Notes under the pieces: model-generated
Databases searched by the model: none
Told to the model about the DNA's origin: nothing
The model's input: only the letters and a program-made list of their open reading frames with translations
In this document: positions 10,180 to 22,044 of the stretch, in pieces
How the letters are laid out: each line of letters starts with the position of its first letter
Numbering within the stretch: the stretch's first letter is position 1
Position numbers and translations under genes: made by a program
Assembly (NCBI RefSeq): GCF_000464535.1
Contig: NW_006916325.1
Location: 229,052-293,051, forward strand
DNA: 64,000 nucleotides
Reading direction: 5' to 3'
From: Endocarpon pusillum Z07020
Lineage: Eukaryota > Ascomycota > Eurotiomycetes > Verrucariales > Verrucariaceae

Positions 10180-13100
10180 ATGTCTCACAATGCCAGGAAA
10201 GGGCAGAGTTCCGAGAATAATGTGCAGACAGACAGCGGACGCGAAAGCTCTCGCCCGGTATCGTTGTCGCAAGGTCTAGAGCGGAGTCCTCGAAATTCTA
10301 TTTGCGCTGTATCTCCTGAGACACTCCCTTCCGACCAGTCATCCGGACCTTCGAAACCATCAGGCTCCCAAAATGTGCCTGGTGTGGTTAAGAATCGAGA
10401 TCGAGGGTTTTCTCTACGCAGGACCTTGTTTGCGAAGAACATAAAAATGTTGCCACAAGCAAGACCAGAGGCCATTGAGCTGACAGCGCCTATCCATGCC
10501 ACAAGCAATGCACCTCCCGCGAAGCATGAGGAAGAGACCGTTGCCAGCGCGAGGTCTGGTATACGCATCTGGCGATTAGGAAAAGACCTCTATACCAAAG
10601 CCAGCAAGACAATCTTGGGTATAACTGAACTCCCTCCCAGCGCAGATGGGAGGCATATTTTCATTAATGAAGCCAATCTGCTTGACGAGCGCACTCAGTC
10701 GCCCTACATTCATAACTCCATTCGCTCGTCCCGTTACAGCTTCTTCAGCTTCTTCCCCCGCCAGCTTTTCGCCCAGTTCTCAAAACTTGCCAACGCCTAT
10801 TTTTTAGCAATCAGTATTCTGCAGCTGATACCTGGTCTGAGCACAACCGGAACATTCACTACTATAGTGCCGCTTCTGGTGTTTGTGGGTATATCGATGG
10901 GCAAGGAAGGTTGGGACGACATTCGCCGCTGGAAGTTAGATAAGGAAGAGAACAACCGCACAACGTATGTGCTTAACAGAGAATTTGATGCTAAAGAACC
11001 TACATCGGAAACGGATGACAATCCTCCACCCTTACCTCAGCTCTGGACTGCAAAAAAGTGGTTACAAGTTAAAGTGGGAGATATCATTCGTCTCAAAAGA
11101 GACGACCAGGTTCCGGCTGACATGATATTGATGTACGCAGAGGGTACTACCGCGTATACAGAGACGATGGCGTTGGACGGTGAGACTAACTTGAAGAATA
11201 AGCAACCCCCGGTGTCACTTTTAAATCACTGTCGAACCCTTGATCAAGTATCAAACTGCCATGGTGAAATAGTCGTTGAAGATCCGTCCATGGATCTCTA
11301 TCGTTTTGAGGGTAAAATTAGCATCGCAGACCAAATACTTCCTTTGACAACCCATGAAGTCATGTACCGCGGAAGCATTTTGCGAAATACGCCGGTCGCA
11401 GTCGGCATCGTCTGCTACACGGGCGAAGAGTGCCGGATACGACAGAATGCGAACAAGAATCCTCGAATCAAGGCTCCGGCGCTCCAGAGTTTGGTCAACA
11501 GAATCGTAATCTTGATTGCGGGCTTTGTTTTGGTACTTTCGCTAGGCTGCTCTTTCGGATATAGTGCTTGGAATTCATATGAGGATAGGGCATGGTATCT
11601 CTCTGGAACCACCGTGAATTGGGGCCAGGTCCTAGCGTCTTTCATCATCATGTTCAATACCCTGCTACCACTTTCTCTGTATGTCAGCATGGAGATTGTT
11701 AAAGTCAGTCAAATTTTCCTGATGAACAGTGATGTTGATCTGTTCGATGAGGTGTCAAATACCCCAATGCAGTGTCAGACGTCCACCATCAACGAGGAGC
11801 TTGGTCAGGTCAGCTACATCTTCTCTGACAAAACAGGGACCCTGACCAAGAACGAAATGAAAGTCAACAAGCTGAGCTGTGCAGGATATGTGTGGAATCA
11901 CGAAAGCGATATCAACAGCCTGGCAGCCGAAACAAGGGTAGCAGAGACAAGGCAGAACGGGAAAGAGAACCAATCTGTGTCAAGAGGGGCTGGACAGCCT
12001 GAGCAAAGTCCTCGAAGATCCAATGCATGGGGTTTCATCGGAAGCAGCAACTCAGTCCATGGTCCAGAAGATGCTGGGTCCTCCACAGATGAGCGAAGAC
12101 GAGACGTAGGTAAACCAGCTCGTCCGTCACACAATACGACAACCACGCAGCTAATCGAGTACATCTACAAGAACCCCTCAGCGCCACTTGCCATCAAGGC
12201 GAGATTCTTTCTTCTCTCGATAGCGTTATGCCACACGTGTGTTCCTGAGAGCACGGAACAGCAGGAGGGAATTCGATATCAAGCGACTTCTCCCGACGAG
12301 CTTGCCCTAGTCACGGCTGCACAGGAAATGGGCTACCTGTTTCTTGATCGTCAAAGCAGCACGGTCACCCTTAAAATCTTTGGAAGCGGCGACGGTGCGG
12401 AGCCAGTTTTCGCAAAGTACGAGGTCCTTCATGTGATTGAGTTCACAAGCGATCGGAAACGAATGAGTGTAATTGTAAGAGAACCTGATGGTCGGATATG
12501 CATTCACTGTAAGGGCGCAGATTCGGTAATCCGTGACCTATTGCGGCTTTCTGATCTGGCTGCTGCCCAAGCGAAGGCTATCGAACAGCAAACCACCAAG
12601 GAGAAAAGCCTGGGCGCTCAGGAAGCGCTCAGAAGACAGAGTACTACCCCTAGCCTCGGACGCCCTAGCTTTGACGCAGTCGGAGCAGGACGCAGAACCA
12701 GTTCGTTCCAAGGGAAAGGCTCAGTGCGGTACAGTGTTGACCAATGGCTCTCGGATCGAGAAGCTGACACGGCCATCTCGCCCACCTCTCCTGTTACTGC
12801 TCACACTCAACCTCTCTCACGTCGCACATCTGGACAACCGTCATCACGTCGATCATCAATGCAGGAAAGGAACCTACAATTAAAATCTCACGATACTATA
12901 CCAGTCTCGCCCTCGTCGGCAGAAGTCAAAGACCTTGTTGATGACAACCTGCTGTTGAAAGAGTCTTGGGTGATAGAGCAAACCTTGAGACACCTGAACG
13001 AATTTGCCAACGAAGGTCTACGTACTCTGTTGCATGCAGCTCGCTATATAAGTGAAGACGAGTACCGCATTTGGGCAGAAGCTTACCGTGAAGCGACCAC

Positions 13101-14760
13101 TTCCCTTACCAGCCGAGAAGAACGAATTAGCGAGGTGGCTGATCTGATCGAGAAAGAATTCGAACTCATTGGAGCAACAGCCATTGAAGACAAATTGCAA
13201 GATGGCGTTCCCGATACCATTGACCGATTAAGAAGAGCCAACATCAAGCTTTGGATGCTTACTGGTGACAAGCGCGAGACTGCGATCAGCATCTCACGCT
13301 CATGTAGGCTTGCTAAGGACTATTCCACCTTCATCATACTCGATCACGTCGTGGGCCCCGTCGACCAGGAGATAGCCAATGCGTTGCTTGACATCAAACA
13401 AGGAACGGTTGCTCATGCGGTGCTTGTCATGGATGGTGGAACTTTGGCTTCGATTGAGGGCAATACTGCACACAAGACTGCGTTGCTCGACCTGGCGACC
13501 CTGGTAGACTCGGTCATTTGTTGCCGGGCAAGCCCAAGTCAGAAGGCCATGCTTGTGAAATCAATTCGACGTCGCGTGAATGGAGCTGTCACTTTAGCCA
13601 TTGGCGATGGCGCGAATGATGTGGCGATGATCCAGGAGGCGGACGTGGGCATCGGCATATCTGGAGGAAAGGAAGGCCTTCAAGCCGCGAGGACGAGTGA
13701 CTATGCCATTGCTCAGTTCCGCTTTCTTTGTAAACTGCTGTTGGTTCATGGGAGATACAACTACGATCGAATCAGCAAATACGTTCTGGGCACCACTTAC
13801 AAAGAGATGCTGTTTTATCTGACGCAAGCTCTCTATCAGCGAAGCAATGGTTATACCGGGACAAGTTTGTACGAAAGCTGGTCGTTATCATGGTACAATG
13901 CATTCTTCACCTCGTTACCGATCATCTTTCTGGGTGCCTTCATGGCTGAGTTGTCCCCGGCCACACTTCTGGCTGTGCCTGAACTCTATACCAGAGGTCA
14001 ACGGAGGGGCTCATTCAACTTCAAGCTTTACTTGTGGTGGAATTTTATGGCCACGGTCGAAGCAATGCTAGTTTTCTTCGTCATGTACGGTATCTATGCG
14101 CGGACAACCTTCACCCTCGATAACGGGCTCTTCGCTATGGGAGTGATGACCTACACTGCCTGTGTCATCATTGTGAATATGAAGCTACAGGTGTTGGAAA
14201 TCCACAACAAAAACATTTTGGTGGTGATTGCTCTCGTTGTCAGTATTGGAGCATGGTTTGCATGGAATATCTTACTGTCTGCTGTCTATGAGGACAACGT
14301 GATCTACAACGTCAGGTCGGGCCTCCTAGAGCGATTTGGACGGAATGCTCTCTGGTGGTTGACGCTAACGGTCATCGTGCTTTCATTCTTGCTGTTTGAG
14401 TTGGCCATCAAAGCTTTAAAGGCAAACTTTTTCCCATCTGATGTGGACGTCTTCCAGGTCTATGAGCAAACCCCTGTTCTACGACAACGCTTCCAGGTCT
14501 CGGCTGCCCCGTTCCATCAACCAGCGAAGCCACATTCGAACCGCAAGAACAAGGCTGATGGAAAGACAAAGGCTGCTGTCGAGGCAGATCGGGAGGCACT
14601 GGTAGAGGCGATGCTCCAGAATCGAGCTTCAGACAAGGATCCTACCCTGGCAGCAGCATCAACGCTTGGCAAGGATTCTAAGATTGGAAGTGTGATACGA
14701 AATTCGATTGATGTGTTCAGCAAAGGATTCGGGCTGGTCAGAAAAGAGCATCGGTGTTGA
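10180..14760 (+). CDS. P4-type ATPase, aminophospholipid flippase of the Dnf3 type
   Basis: A single uninterrupted exon of 1526 aa. I chose the ATG at 10180; the open frame extends 24 bases further upstream without an ATG. P4 hallmarks are present: TM1-2 at about residues 205-245 with QLIPGLSTTG between, the P4-specific DGET loop near residue 333, TM3-4 about 440-510 ending in LPLSLYVSMEIVK, the phosphorylated Asp550 in DKTGTLT, SPDELALVTAAQ in the nucleotide-binding domain, LTGDKRETA, GDGANDVAMIQ near 1142, and C-terminal membrane helices about 1205-1410. The match to SxSRYSFFSFFPRQL and the long low-complexity inserts (about residues 570-640 and 800-920) point to Dnf3 rather than Drs2, Dnf1/2 or Neo1. 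The family moves phospholipids to the cytosolic leaflet of trans-Golgi or plasma membrane, usually with a Cdc50-family partner, which is not in this window. Confidence 0.93.
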   Translation: MSHNARKGQSSENNVQTDSGRESSRPVSLSQGLERSPRNSICAVSPETLPSDQSSGPSKPSGSQNVPGVVKNRDRGFSLRRTLFAKNIKMLPQARPEAIELTAPIHATSNAPPAKHEEETVASARSGIRIWRLGKDLYTKASKTILGITELPPSADGRHIFINEANLLDERTQSPYIHNSIRSSRYSFFSFFPRQLFAQFSKLANAYFLAISILQLIPGLSTTGTFTTIVPLLVFVGISMGKEGWDDIRRWKLDKEENNRTTYVLNREFDAKEPTSETDDNPPPLPQLWTAKKWLQVKVGDIIRLKRDDQVPADMILMYAEGTTAYTETMALDGETNLKNKQPPVSLLNHCRTLDQVSNCHGEIVVEDPSMDLYRFEGKISIADQILPLTTHEVMYRGSILRNTPVAVGIVCYTGEECRIRQNANKNPRIKAPALQSLVNRIVILIAGFVLVLSLGCSFGYSAWNSYEDRAWYLSGTTVNWGQVLASFIIMFNTLLPLSLYVSMEIVKVSQIFLMNSDVDLFDEVSNTPMQCQTSTINEELGQVSYIFSDKTGTLTKNEMKVNKLSCAGYVWNHESDINSLAAETRVAETRQNGKENQSVSRGAGQPEQSPRRSNAWGFIGSSNSVHGPEDAGSSTDERRRDVGKPARPSHNTTTTQLIEYIYKNPSAPLAIKARFFLLSIALCHTCVPESTEQQEGIRYQATSPDELALVTAAQEMGYLFLDRQSSTVTLKIFGSGDGAEPVFAKYEVLHVIEFTSDRKRMSVIVREPDGRICIHCKGADSVIRDLLRLSDLAAAQAKAIEQQTTKEKSLGAQEALRRQSTTPSLGRPSFDAVGAGRRTSSFQGKGSVRYSVDQWLSDREADTAISPTSPVTAHTQPLSRRTSGQPSSRRSSMQERNLQLKSHDTIPVSPSSAEVKDLVDDNLLLKESWVIEQTLRHLNEFANEGLRTLLHAARYISEDEYRIWAEAYREATTSLTSREERISEVADLIEKEFELIGATAIEDKLQDGVPDTIDRLRRANIKLWMLTGDKRETAISISRSCRLAKDYSTFIILDHVVGPVDQEIANALLDIKQGTVAHAVLVMDGGTLASIEGNTAHKTALLDLATLVDSVICCRASPSQKAMLVKSIRRRVNGAVTLAIGDGANDVAMIQEADVGIGISGGKEGLQAARTSDYAIAQFRFLCKLLLVHGRYNYDRISKYVLGTTYKEMLFYLTQALYQRSNGYTGTSLYESWSLSWYNAFFTSLPIIFLGAFMAELSPATLLAVPELYTRGQRRGSFNFKLYLWWNFMATVEAMLVFFVMYGIYARTTFTLDNGLFAMGVMTYTACVIIVNMKLQVLEIHNKNILVVIALVVSIGAWFAWNILLSAVYEDNVIYNVRSGLLERFGRNALWWLTLTVIVLSFLLFELAIKALKANFFPSDVDVFQVYEQTPVLRQRFQVSAAPFHQPAKPHSNRKNKADGKTKAAVEADREALVEAMLQNRASDKDPTLAAASTLGKDSKIGSVIRNSIDVFSKGFGLVRKEHRC

Positions 14761-17249
14761 CGCGCTTGGTTGTATCGGGAGGGCTGTACGGAGTGCAAGG
14801 CGGCGTTGGGGAAGTTCTTGCAAGCCTGGAAATGGCCTAGACGTGCTTGGCCATATACTGAGACCAGGAATAATCTTCTACACATTGTGATTCTCAAACT
14901 CAAGTGTCAGATCCTATTACTAGTAATCGCGGCGTTAGGGTCTACTAGTATGTAGGCAATTCCAGGCGCTTTCTCTTTGCACCTTCCAGTAGTCCAAAGT
15001 TAAAGCTCAACCGACCAAGTCTGTAGACCTAAAACATAGATAGTAACTTGCTGTGCTTACTTCGGACGCCACTTTCCCAGTTTCTGGTCGCTCCGACATA
15101 CAGTGTGTTTCACCTGCAGTACGCATGACGTTGCCTCTCAATGTTTCAACCAGAGGTTATGCCTCGATTCCAACAGTTTTCGTGGATGCACCCTATCTTT
15201 CCGGGCATTGCTGCACAATGGCCAGGCAACCTCGAATCATCGCCGCCTCCTTCTTTTCTGCGAACCCTGGACCCTCAGCCAGCGCATTGCCATAGCGATC
15301 TGCAGTTTTGACCTGAAGATCTGAGACAGCACTGTGCTTGGCGGTGCCCTGACGTCGGACAGAGTATCGTCGTGCAGACCAATCATCTACCCCGGATCAA
15401 AAGCCAGCCGCCACTAGGTCATGGTATGAGGTGCTCGTACCTGAGTTAGCCTGGATGCGGTTTAGAGGCTAGCATCCCTAACTTGCTTCAAGCAGTTAAT
15501 CGGATCAACTATGCATATACTAGCCAAGGTTCGACGATGACAGGCATCTCGGACCCCCTTTCTGTGATTCCGAGGAACAGATGTCGCGATATACTGCATT
15601 ATTGCTGCGTATGCACTGCAGATTTTGGGAGCATAGCACGCATGTTGTACAACGCAACGCTTCCTTTTCCTGGAGTCTGCTGCTAAAGCGCATACGGACG
15701 ACGAATCCCTGCGTGGAAGGATTGTACGAAACTGTGACGTTTCCAGGGGGGCGAAGCTTCCTATATCGTTCCACGGCAATCAACAGCACTCACTGCATTG
15801 GACCATCACTCTTCCTGATGATTTTGGCCCGTAGGCTCGAGAAGCAGATACACGTAGATGCTATTCCTCGAGTAGCTATTATATACATGCTGACTGCGAT
15901 GTGGAGCTCGTCAACGAGTTCAATGGGTTGTGAGGGCGGCAGTGAACAAGGCCCGTGGCACTCTCACCCGCGCCTCTTCGCCTTGAATACTTTGCACACA
16001 GACCATCGATCAGCCTGTCGGAGGCGCTGATGGACCTTATCACAAGCTGACCTGGGCTACTACGGTATCGTGCAGAAGTAATGTTAGTATGGCGCTAGTA
16101 TTTTTGCTTCAAAACGGACTCTTAACGAGATAGCTAAGCATTGACCGGTTAGCGGTACTGCTGTGGTCAATATCTGTGGCCATCGACCAGAGAAGCTTCT
16201 AGGCATCTAGGTGGCGCTGTATTATAACTAGCTGCTACCAGAATCATGCTAATATTATTTATGCCTCTTACCCTAGTAAGTAGTCGGGACCACTCGATCG
16301 TGCGTCCAATACCTCAACGCTCACAGGGCCACCCAATTAGGGCTGCTATGATCTTCCCCTTAGTTGTCACAATTCAACCACCTAAAGCTTGTGCCACTCC
16401 GATCCTGTACTGGCACAACTACACGGCAGTACCTGACGCAGAGAGCACGAGATATGCCATCGAGTCCAAATGTGTCAGTCTAGGAGAATTCCAATCCGCC
16501 GTGATGGGTGGTTGCCGAGGATTTGGGGTGCGGAGCGTGCCAGCTGTTCTCGCCCAAGAAATGCTTTAGCTAGATGTTCCATCCGCATTATGACCGATTC
16601 CGTCTCTGTCGCCTAAAGGGTTCTTGGGAGGGGAAGGATTGCATTAACTTTCGACCTGTTGCATATCGAGGCATTGGAGGGATGTTTTGGGGGGCTACCC
16701 CTGGGGCTAAGAGCCGTTAGCGCCTGTTGTCGGCTGCCCGCCCGCTGGTATCTCAAGTCTCTCCTCCCTGGATTTCCTCCTACCCTTTTACCACACATCT
16801 CACTATTCATTGCACCTCACCAGCTGCTTTTCTGCTTCGAGTTTTTCCACTTTTCTTTCTTTTCCTGACTTTTTGGATACGCCTTTCACTCTTTCAAGGC
16901 CTCCACCACACTCCTTCTACTAACCATTCTTTCATACCCCCTTAATCCACGATCTTTTCCAGAAGCACCTCAGCAGCTCCTTTGAAATATCCAAATTAAA
17001 AATCAACGTTCTTTTAGCTGTATATTCCGGCGTCCTGTCCACTATCAGCCGCCCAACACGAACCTTTATTCTACATAGGTAAAGCTGAACCGGAACATTT
17101 TCAGTGCTGTTCACCGTTCCCTTGATTCTTACGATCGACCCTACAACACAAAGTCCACCCGCCTGACCAGACCAACTTCAAGCAGCATTGAACTGTGTGG
17201 AACTCGACAAGACAGGAAAAGCGAGCTCGCCAACGGAATAGCCACGAGC
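14761..17249. other. Long intergenic region upstream of the homeobox gene
   Basis: About 2.5 kb without a supported gene. Frames at 15462-16030 and 16246-16569 show no domain and overlap on opposite strands. From about 16790 to 16900 the plus strand is pyrimidine-rich, and the last 350 bases look like a long fungal 5' leader. Long upstream regions are common for fungal developmental regulators, which fits the downstream gene. Confidence 0.5.
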
Positions 17250-19172
17250 ATGCAGAGGGACGATTTGAGGCGCGAAATGTCTGAAACATCGACCCCTTCG
17301 CCGACAGCCTCAATGTCTACCACACCAGCCACATCGGCTTCCTCGGCGGCAAGGAGACCGCCTCGCAAGAGTACGCTCACGCAGCAGCAGAAAAACCAGA
17401 AGAGGCAAAGGGCAACACAAGACCAGTTGGTCACCTTGGAGGTTGAATTCAACAAAAACCCCACGCCTACTGCTGCTGCGCGAGAACGTATAGCCCAAGA
17501 AATCAATATGACCGAACGTTCCGTACAGATCTGGTTTCAAAACAGGTAGGCCCCAAAGCTCTTGATTTGTGGAGCACCCAGGACTGACTAACCCCAAAGC
17601 CGCAGACGCGCAAAGATCAAGATGATTGCCAAGAAGAGCATTGAAACAGGAGAAGACTGTGATAACCTCCCCGAGTCTATGCGGCACATGCTCGCCATGC
17701 AAGCTCTCGAGTCAGGCAAGCCATTTCCCAGGCATTTACTGGGACGGAACAGCGGACCAATGGCTCCGTATGGCAGTGGTGGAATGATGCTGAACGGCGA
17801 GAGCAATGGCACTGGGAAAGTCGGTATGCAGTGGTCTCCATTAGCTGGCGCTATGCTTGCAACTAACGTGCTGCTAGTCATTCATCACTTCACTTGTCGG
17901 TCGCTAAGCATCGGCAGCTGGCGCCGGGTTGGGCAGAATGCGATGGACCTTGTCATTTTCTACTCGCCAGACAAAGCATGCATCACTTATTATATCAACA
18001 ACGATTCCGCGGGCTACAAGATCGAATTCCCTTTTGCCTATATCAAACACATCTCCCTTGAATCGGGCGAATCCAGTTCAATCAACAACACGACCCCTCC
18101 TCGACCCGGCGGTCTAGTCATTGAGCTCAATCGACCTCCGAACTTCTTCATGGACTCGTCAGGTTCTGGTGGCTTTTACCAATGTGGCGATTTCACCGAA
18201 GATCAACAGGCATCCCAGGTTCTTCTTCACCACCTTGGAGGACACGCCAAAGTCCTGAGCGGACAGCTTGCCAAGCTGGTGTCGTTGGAATCGTTCCAGA
18301 ATAGGCACAGCCCTTTCGAGATCAACGCCGTGCCAGCTACAGCACCAACGTCACCCGCGATGGGCATCGCTCGCCCAGCTTCCCAGCCCAACGTGCAATT
18401 CGCGCGACCGCAGCCGCCTCATGTGGGCATGTACCAAGAAAATCGGCTCGGCATGAATCTCCATCCAGGGCGAGGCCACAAGAGACAGCGCAGTCGGTCG
18501 GTGCCTGTTGCCATCGACTTCTCAATGCTACAATCGCCAATACCGACCTTCCACATCCAGCATCCTTCAACCCAGTTTACCCCTGACGCAAGCATATTTC
18601 AGCCACTTCCTCAATATCCGGGCCAAGGATCACTTGGTCAAAATCTCCGTATAGATACCTCTCCCAACTATGGAATGGACTTCCGCCCATTCCCTATGTC
18701 CGCAGCAACGACATCGCCATCTGAATATGGATTTCCACCGAACCAGACAGCTGGCATGCCTGCAGCTGACTTCAACACACCATACAGCCTACCATTCCTC
18801 TCACCGTCGCCGATGATGGATCCGTCACATATGCTACCACCGTCGCATACTCCGCTCTCTCACATGAGCCATCAAGATCCGGTGATAGCCGATCAGTCTC
18901 CGCCGTTATCCAGCATGCATCCAAGTGCGTCTGCCGATGTGTTCAGTATGACGCACGACTCGAATTTGCCAGATGACGGTATGATGTTGAGTGAAATGTA
19001 CTCGAAGCAGAACCTCAACCTTGGCATGGCTAGCCCATCCATGGATGATGGTAGCTTGATGGCGATGGCTGATGTATCAGAGTATCACACCCCCGGGGAG
19101 ACCATGGATATGCCCATGATGCCATATGGGACCATCGATCCAAATTCATTGAAAGCTGAGAATTCGACTTGA
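17250..19172 (+). CDS. Homeodomain transcription factor
   Basis: Model: exons 17250-17545, 17606-17823, 17878-19172; introns of 60 and 54 nt, the second with GTATGC, a CTAAC branch point and CTAG. Product 602 aa. The homeodomain spans about residues 50-107; recognition helix TERSVQIWFQNRRAKIK is split by intron 1 at NR/R. After it comes AKKSIETGEDC and a conserved-looking central domain (VGQNAMDLVIFYSPDKACI to FAYIKHISLESG, about residues 175-235). The C-terminal half is rich in Pro, Ser, Met and Gln, as in activation regions. This arrangement resembles fungal homeobox regulators of conidiation (Htf1/HbxA group), but I cannot separate paralogues by eye, so no symbol is given. A second Met at residue 10 (17277) could also serve as start. 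Confidence 0.88.
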
Positions 19173-20075
19173 AATGATTTTGGGATTCATGCCCATTGAT
19201 GGTTTATCATCTGATGAGTACTGTCGGGACGGTACGTACAACTCGGCGAGCATAATATTCGTCTACTCAGCACCATTGCTTCCGATCTGAGATGGCTCAC
19301 AGCGTTTGCATCATCATCCAGGAGTTTTTGCTGGTCAATCTTGGGGAGCTGGACAACGTTTGGGGATTAGAGATCGGTATAATGTCACTTTACGCAACGT
19401 ACAACGAATTTATCTTTGTCTGCTTACTTGTATTCGAGCATTTCTTGTCATCATTCGTTGGGTTTTTTCTCTGCAAGCAATATGTGACCGGGAGTCTATG
19501 GACCTGTGGCCGATCCAGGCGGTTGTGGTGTTTATAAACAGGCGGTGTTCTAACTAATACTATTCTACACGGCAGAATGTAGTCGATACAGCTGGGTGCG
19601 ACAAGATGGCTTACTAGAAGCAGCCTCTACAAGAGAGTCAGTGGTTGAGCTGTATTGGACATAGACATATATTGAGTATTTGCAGAAGAAACTGTGCCAG
19701 TAGTTCTGGAATCTCACTACCACTCCCTTCCTCCGTGTACTGCGTTGTTGTTCGTTCTAGCAAGCGACTTGTTCACCTTGTATGTATTTTCCCGCACAAC
19801 ATCTCTACATGGAGCAGACTGGCCGACAGTTGGACGCCAGTCTGACGCCAGTCTAGGCACGCCGACCAACCTCCTTGTCTGGGGCATAGTTGGAAGTGTT
19901 GTTTTCCACCCGATTCATCCCACCGGGCTCTTCGAGCAAATGCACCAACTTAGTTAGAGGAGTATTTCTCAGTCAAGGCTCATGAGCACCCCGAGACAAT
20001 AGTCCCTTTCTTGAGGTCTACAATCATCATGACGAAATAATAGCCAAAGCAACAACCATCGCCATCAGCCTAAGA
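19173..20075. other. Intergenic sequence, no gene seen
   Basis: 3' flank of the homeobox gene and 5' flank of the p34-like gene. Short frames at 19292-19557 and 19645-19957 lack motifs. No RNA gene was found. Confidence 0.55.
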
Positions 20076-21677
20076 ATGCCTCCTTCACCTCGCACAGCCA
20101 GTACCGCCCACACCCCACTACCCACAGAAGCTTTTCCAACTCCACCCCCGCTGTCGTCACCGTCCGCATTGTCAACATCAACATCCAAACTCCGACTGTT
20201 GATCCTCGAGCCATCGCGTTCTTCTGCTCTACCGGAACCCCGTTCTTCACCTAGCGCCAGATACTTAGCATCCTCGCCACCAAGCCAGGCACCATCTCTC
20301 ATCCCATCCCTTCTCCAAGCATTAACCGGTGAAGCTCCACCTCCCCAAGTCTCATCCCATGATGGTTTGGATGACCCGACGGAGCGAGTGTCCCTGGCGG
20401 GATATACGAGCCACCCGCCTTTCAGGGTCCGGACCAGGTATTTCGACACGAAGGTTGGTTTATGGTGTGATGAGGTGCCTTTACCATTGGCAGCGTCTCG
20501 CAGCAAGCCGGGGAGTCTAAGGAGAGTTGGGAGTGAAGACGTAGGCGAAAGTGTCTCAGCGCATCAGCATGGAGATTTAGGGGTAAGTGGGCCGAAAGTG
20601 GAAGGGGAGGAGGGGATGAAGGGGGAAGAAGTCGCGGAGCCAACGACACAAACATGGCTCACTCAAATGCTCACTCCTGAACCGGAAGCGATGGAAGTGA
20701 GAGGGGTTATTGGGGCTATCGTCCTGGTAATGCCTGTACCAGACGCTTTGGAACCAAATACAGCCTCCTTGTCACCAGCAACAGACCCTGAGCTAGGTTA
20801 CGGTGACGATGAAAATGAGCTTCCGCAGCTAACAGGCCAAAGCGCCTGGAAGTTGAAGCCAGAGTATCTAGACATCATCGAAGCTGTCAACACCCTACGC
20901 TCAACCATTGAGGACGAGAGAGCCGGACAAGACGGCGACGTTGGCGCCGTTATCCTCCTCCAGGGCTCGATACCCAACTCCACTACGACTCCGAGTCCAC
21001 AGGGAACCAGGCCAGTTCTGCCCGCATCCGCCGCTGCTTACGACACCGAGAGACACCGTGCAGACGCACTGGTAGACGCAGTAGAAGACCAACTCCTTAC
21101 CGACAGGGCCGTCCTGGGCTGGGACATCATTGCCTGGAACGGCGTTTCCAAGTCTCCTCTGCCTCCCACCAATACCGAAGCAGCAGCAGCAGTAGTCCAA
21201 ACAGCCGATGAAGCCACAGACGAAGCACGCAACCTCTACGGCGAGAAAACCGGCCTCCCCCGCCTGCACGAACTCCTGCACAATATCGACTGGAGTGCGC
21301 TTCCTCCTCCTCATAATTCTTCATCACCACCACCATCACCACCACCTACCGCTTCTCCCCATGACCGTAACAGAAAACCCACATCAGACCCGGACCTCGA
21401 CCTCGACCCGGACCTAGACCTAGACGCGCGCCTCCTCTCTCCTGACGAGCCGTATGATTCCAAGAACCGCCTTATGAATTGGAAACCCGCACACCCTGAC
21501 GCCGCGGGTCTGGAAGCGGAGGAAGAGGAGGAAGAGGAAGAAGAATTCCAAGTCGAACAGCTACAGGGTCTGCTGCAGCAGGCGATGGCGATCAGGGAGG
21601 CGGGCAGGGAGATGGAGAGCGGGGAGAGGGAGCGGTATGCGCGGAGGATGGTGGGGCGCTTGATGGCGGATCTGTGA
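20076..21677 (+). CDS. Alpha/gamma-adaptin-binding protein p34 / Irc6-like
   Basis: Single exon, 533 aa, starting at ATG 20076. Family-like signatures are the N-terminal segment PSLIPSLLQALTGEAPPP (about residues 70-90), the SLAGYTSHPPFRVRTRYFDT region followed by WCDEVPLPL, the middle GVIGAIVLVMPV, and a C-terminal helix (QLQGLLQQAMAIREAG to RYARRMVGRLMADL) typical of p34-family C-termini. p34 proteins bind newly made adaptin subunits and assist clathrin adaptor assembly; yeast Irc6 is the fungal relative. Low-complexity Pro/Ser/Glu inserts, including a His/Ser/Pro-rich run near 21300-21360 and an acidic run near 21520, make it longer than animal p34. Assignment rests on motif resemblance. 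Confidence 0.65.
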   Translation: MPPSPRTASTAHTPLPTEAFPTPPPLSSPSALSTSTSKLRLLILEPSRSSALPEPRSSPSARYLASSPPSQAPSLIPSLLQALTGEAPPPQVSSHDGLDDPTERVSLAGYTSHPPFRVRTRYFDTKVGLWCDEVPLPLAASRSKPGSLRRVGSEDVGESVSAHQHGDLGVSGPKVEGEEGMKGEEVAEPTTQTWLTQMLTPEPEAMEVRGVIGAIVLVMPVPDALEPNTASLSPATDPELGYGDDENELPQLTGQSAWKLKPEYLDIIEAVNTLRSTIEDERAGQDGDVGAVILLQGSIPNSTTTPSPQGTRPVLPASAAAYDTERHRADALVDAVEDQLLTDRAVLGWDIIAWNGVSKSPLPPTNTEAAAAVVQTADEATDEARNLYGEKTGLPRLHELLHNIDWSALPPPHNSSSPPPSPPPTASPHDRNRKPTSDPDLDLDPDLDLDARLLSPDEPYDSKNRLMNWKPAHPDAAGLEAEEEEEEEEEFQVEQLQGLLQQAMAIREAGREMESGERERYARRMVGRLMADL

Positions 21678-21751
21678 GCTGTGAGTTGTTGGACTGGGGA
21701 ATGAGGAGCGAGATAGGAGAGGATTGGCGGCGGGTTGGTTGGCTGGTACGG

Positions 21752-21865
<114 letters not shown>

Positions 21866-22044
21866 GGCCGTTCATGGGTAGTACAGTACAGTACAGTGTT
21901 TGCATTGTGCTGGCTTGGCTCACGCTGGCAGGTGCATACATAGGTATGCATGAGTGAAGGATGTCTAGTAAGGTTCCGCCTTCGCTCTTCTCTCGCTAAG
22001 AATACACACCTAGCAGAAACCCCCAAATAGGCTACGAACCCATT

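Noticed and set aside
15462..16569. Several 90-150 codon frames
   Set aside because: Overlapping on opposite strands, no domain, no plausible introns joining them.
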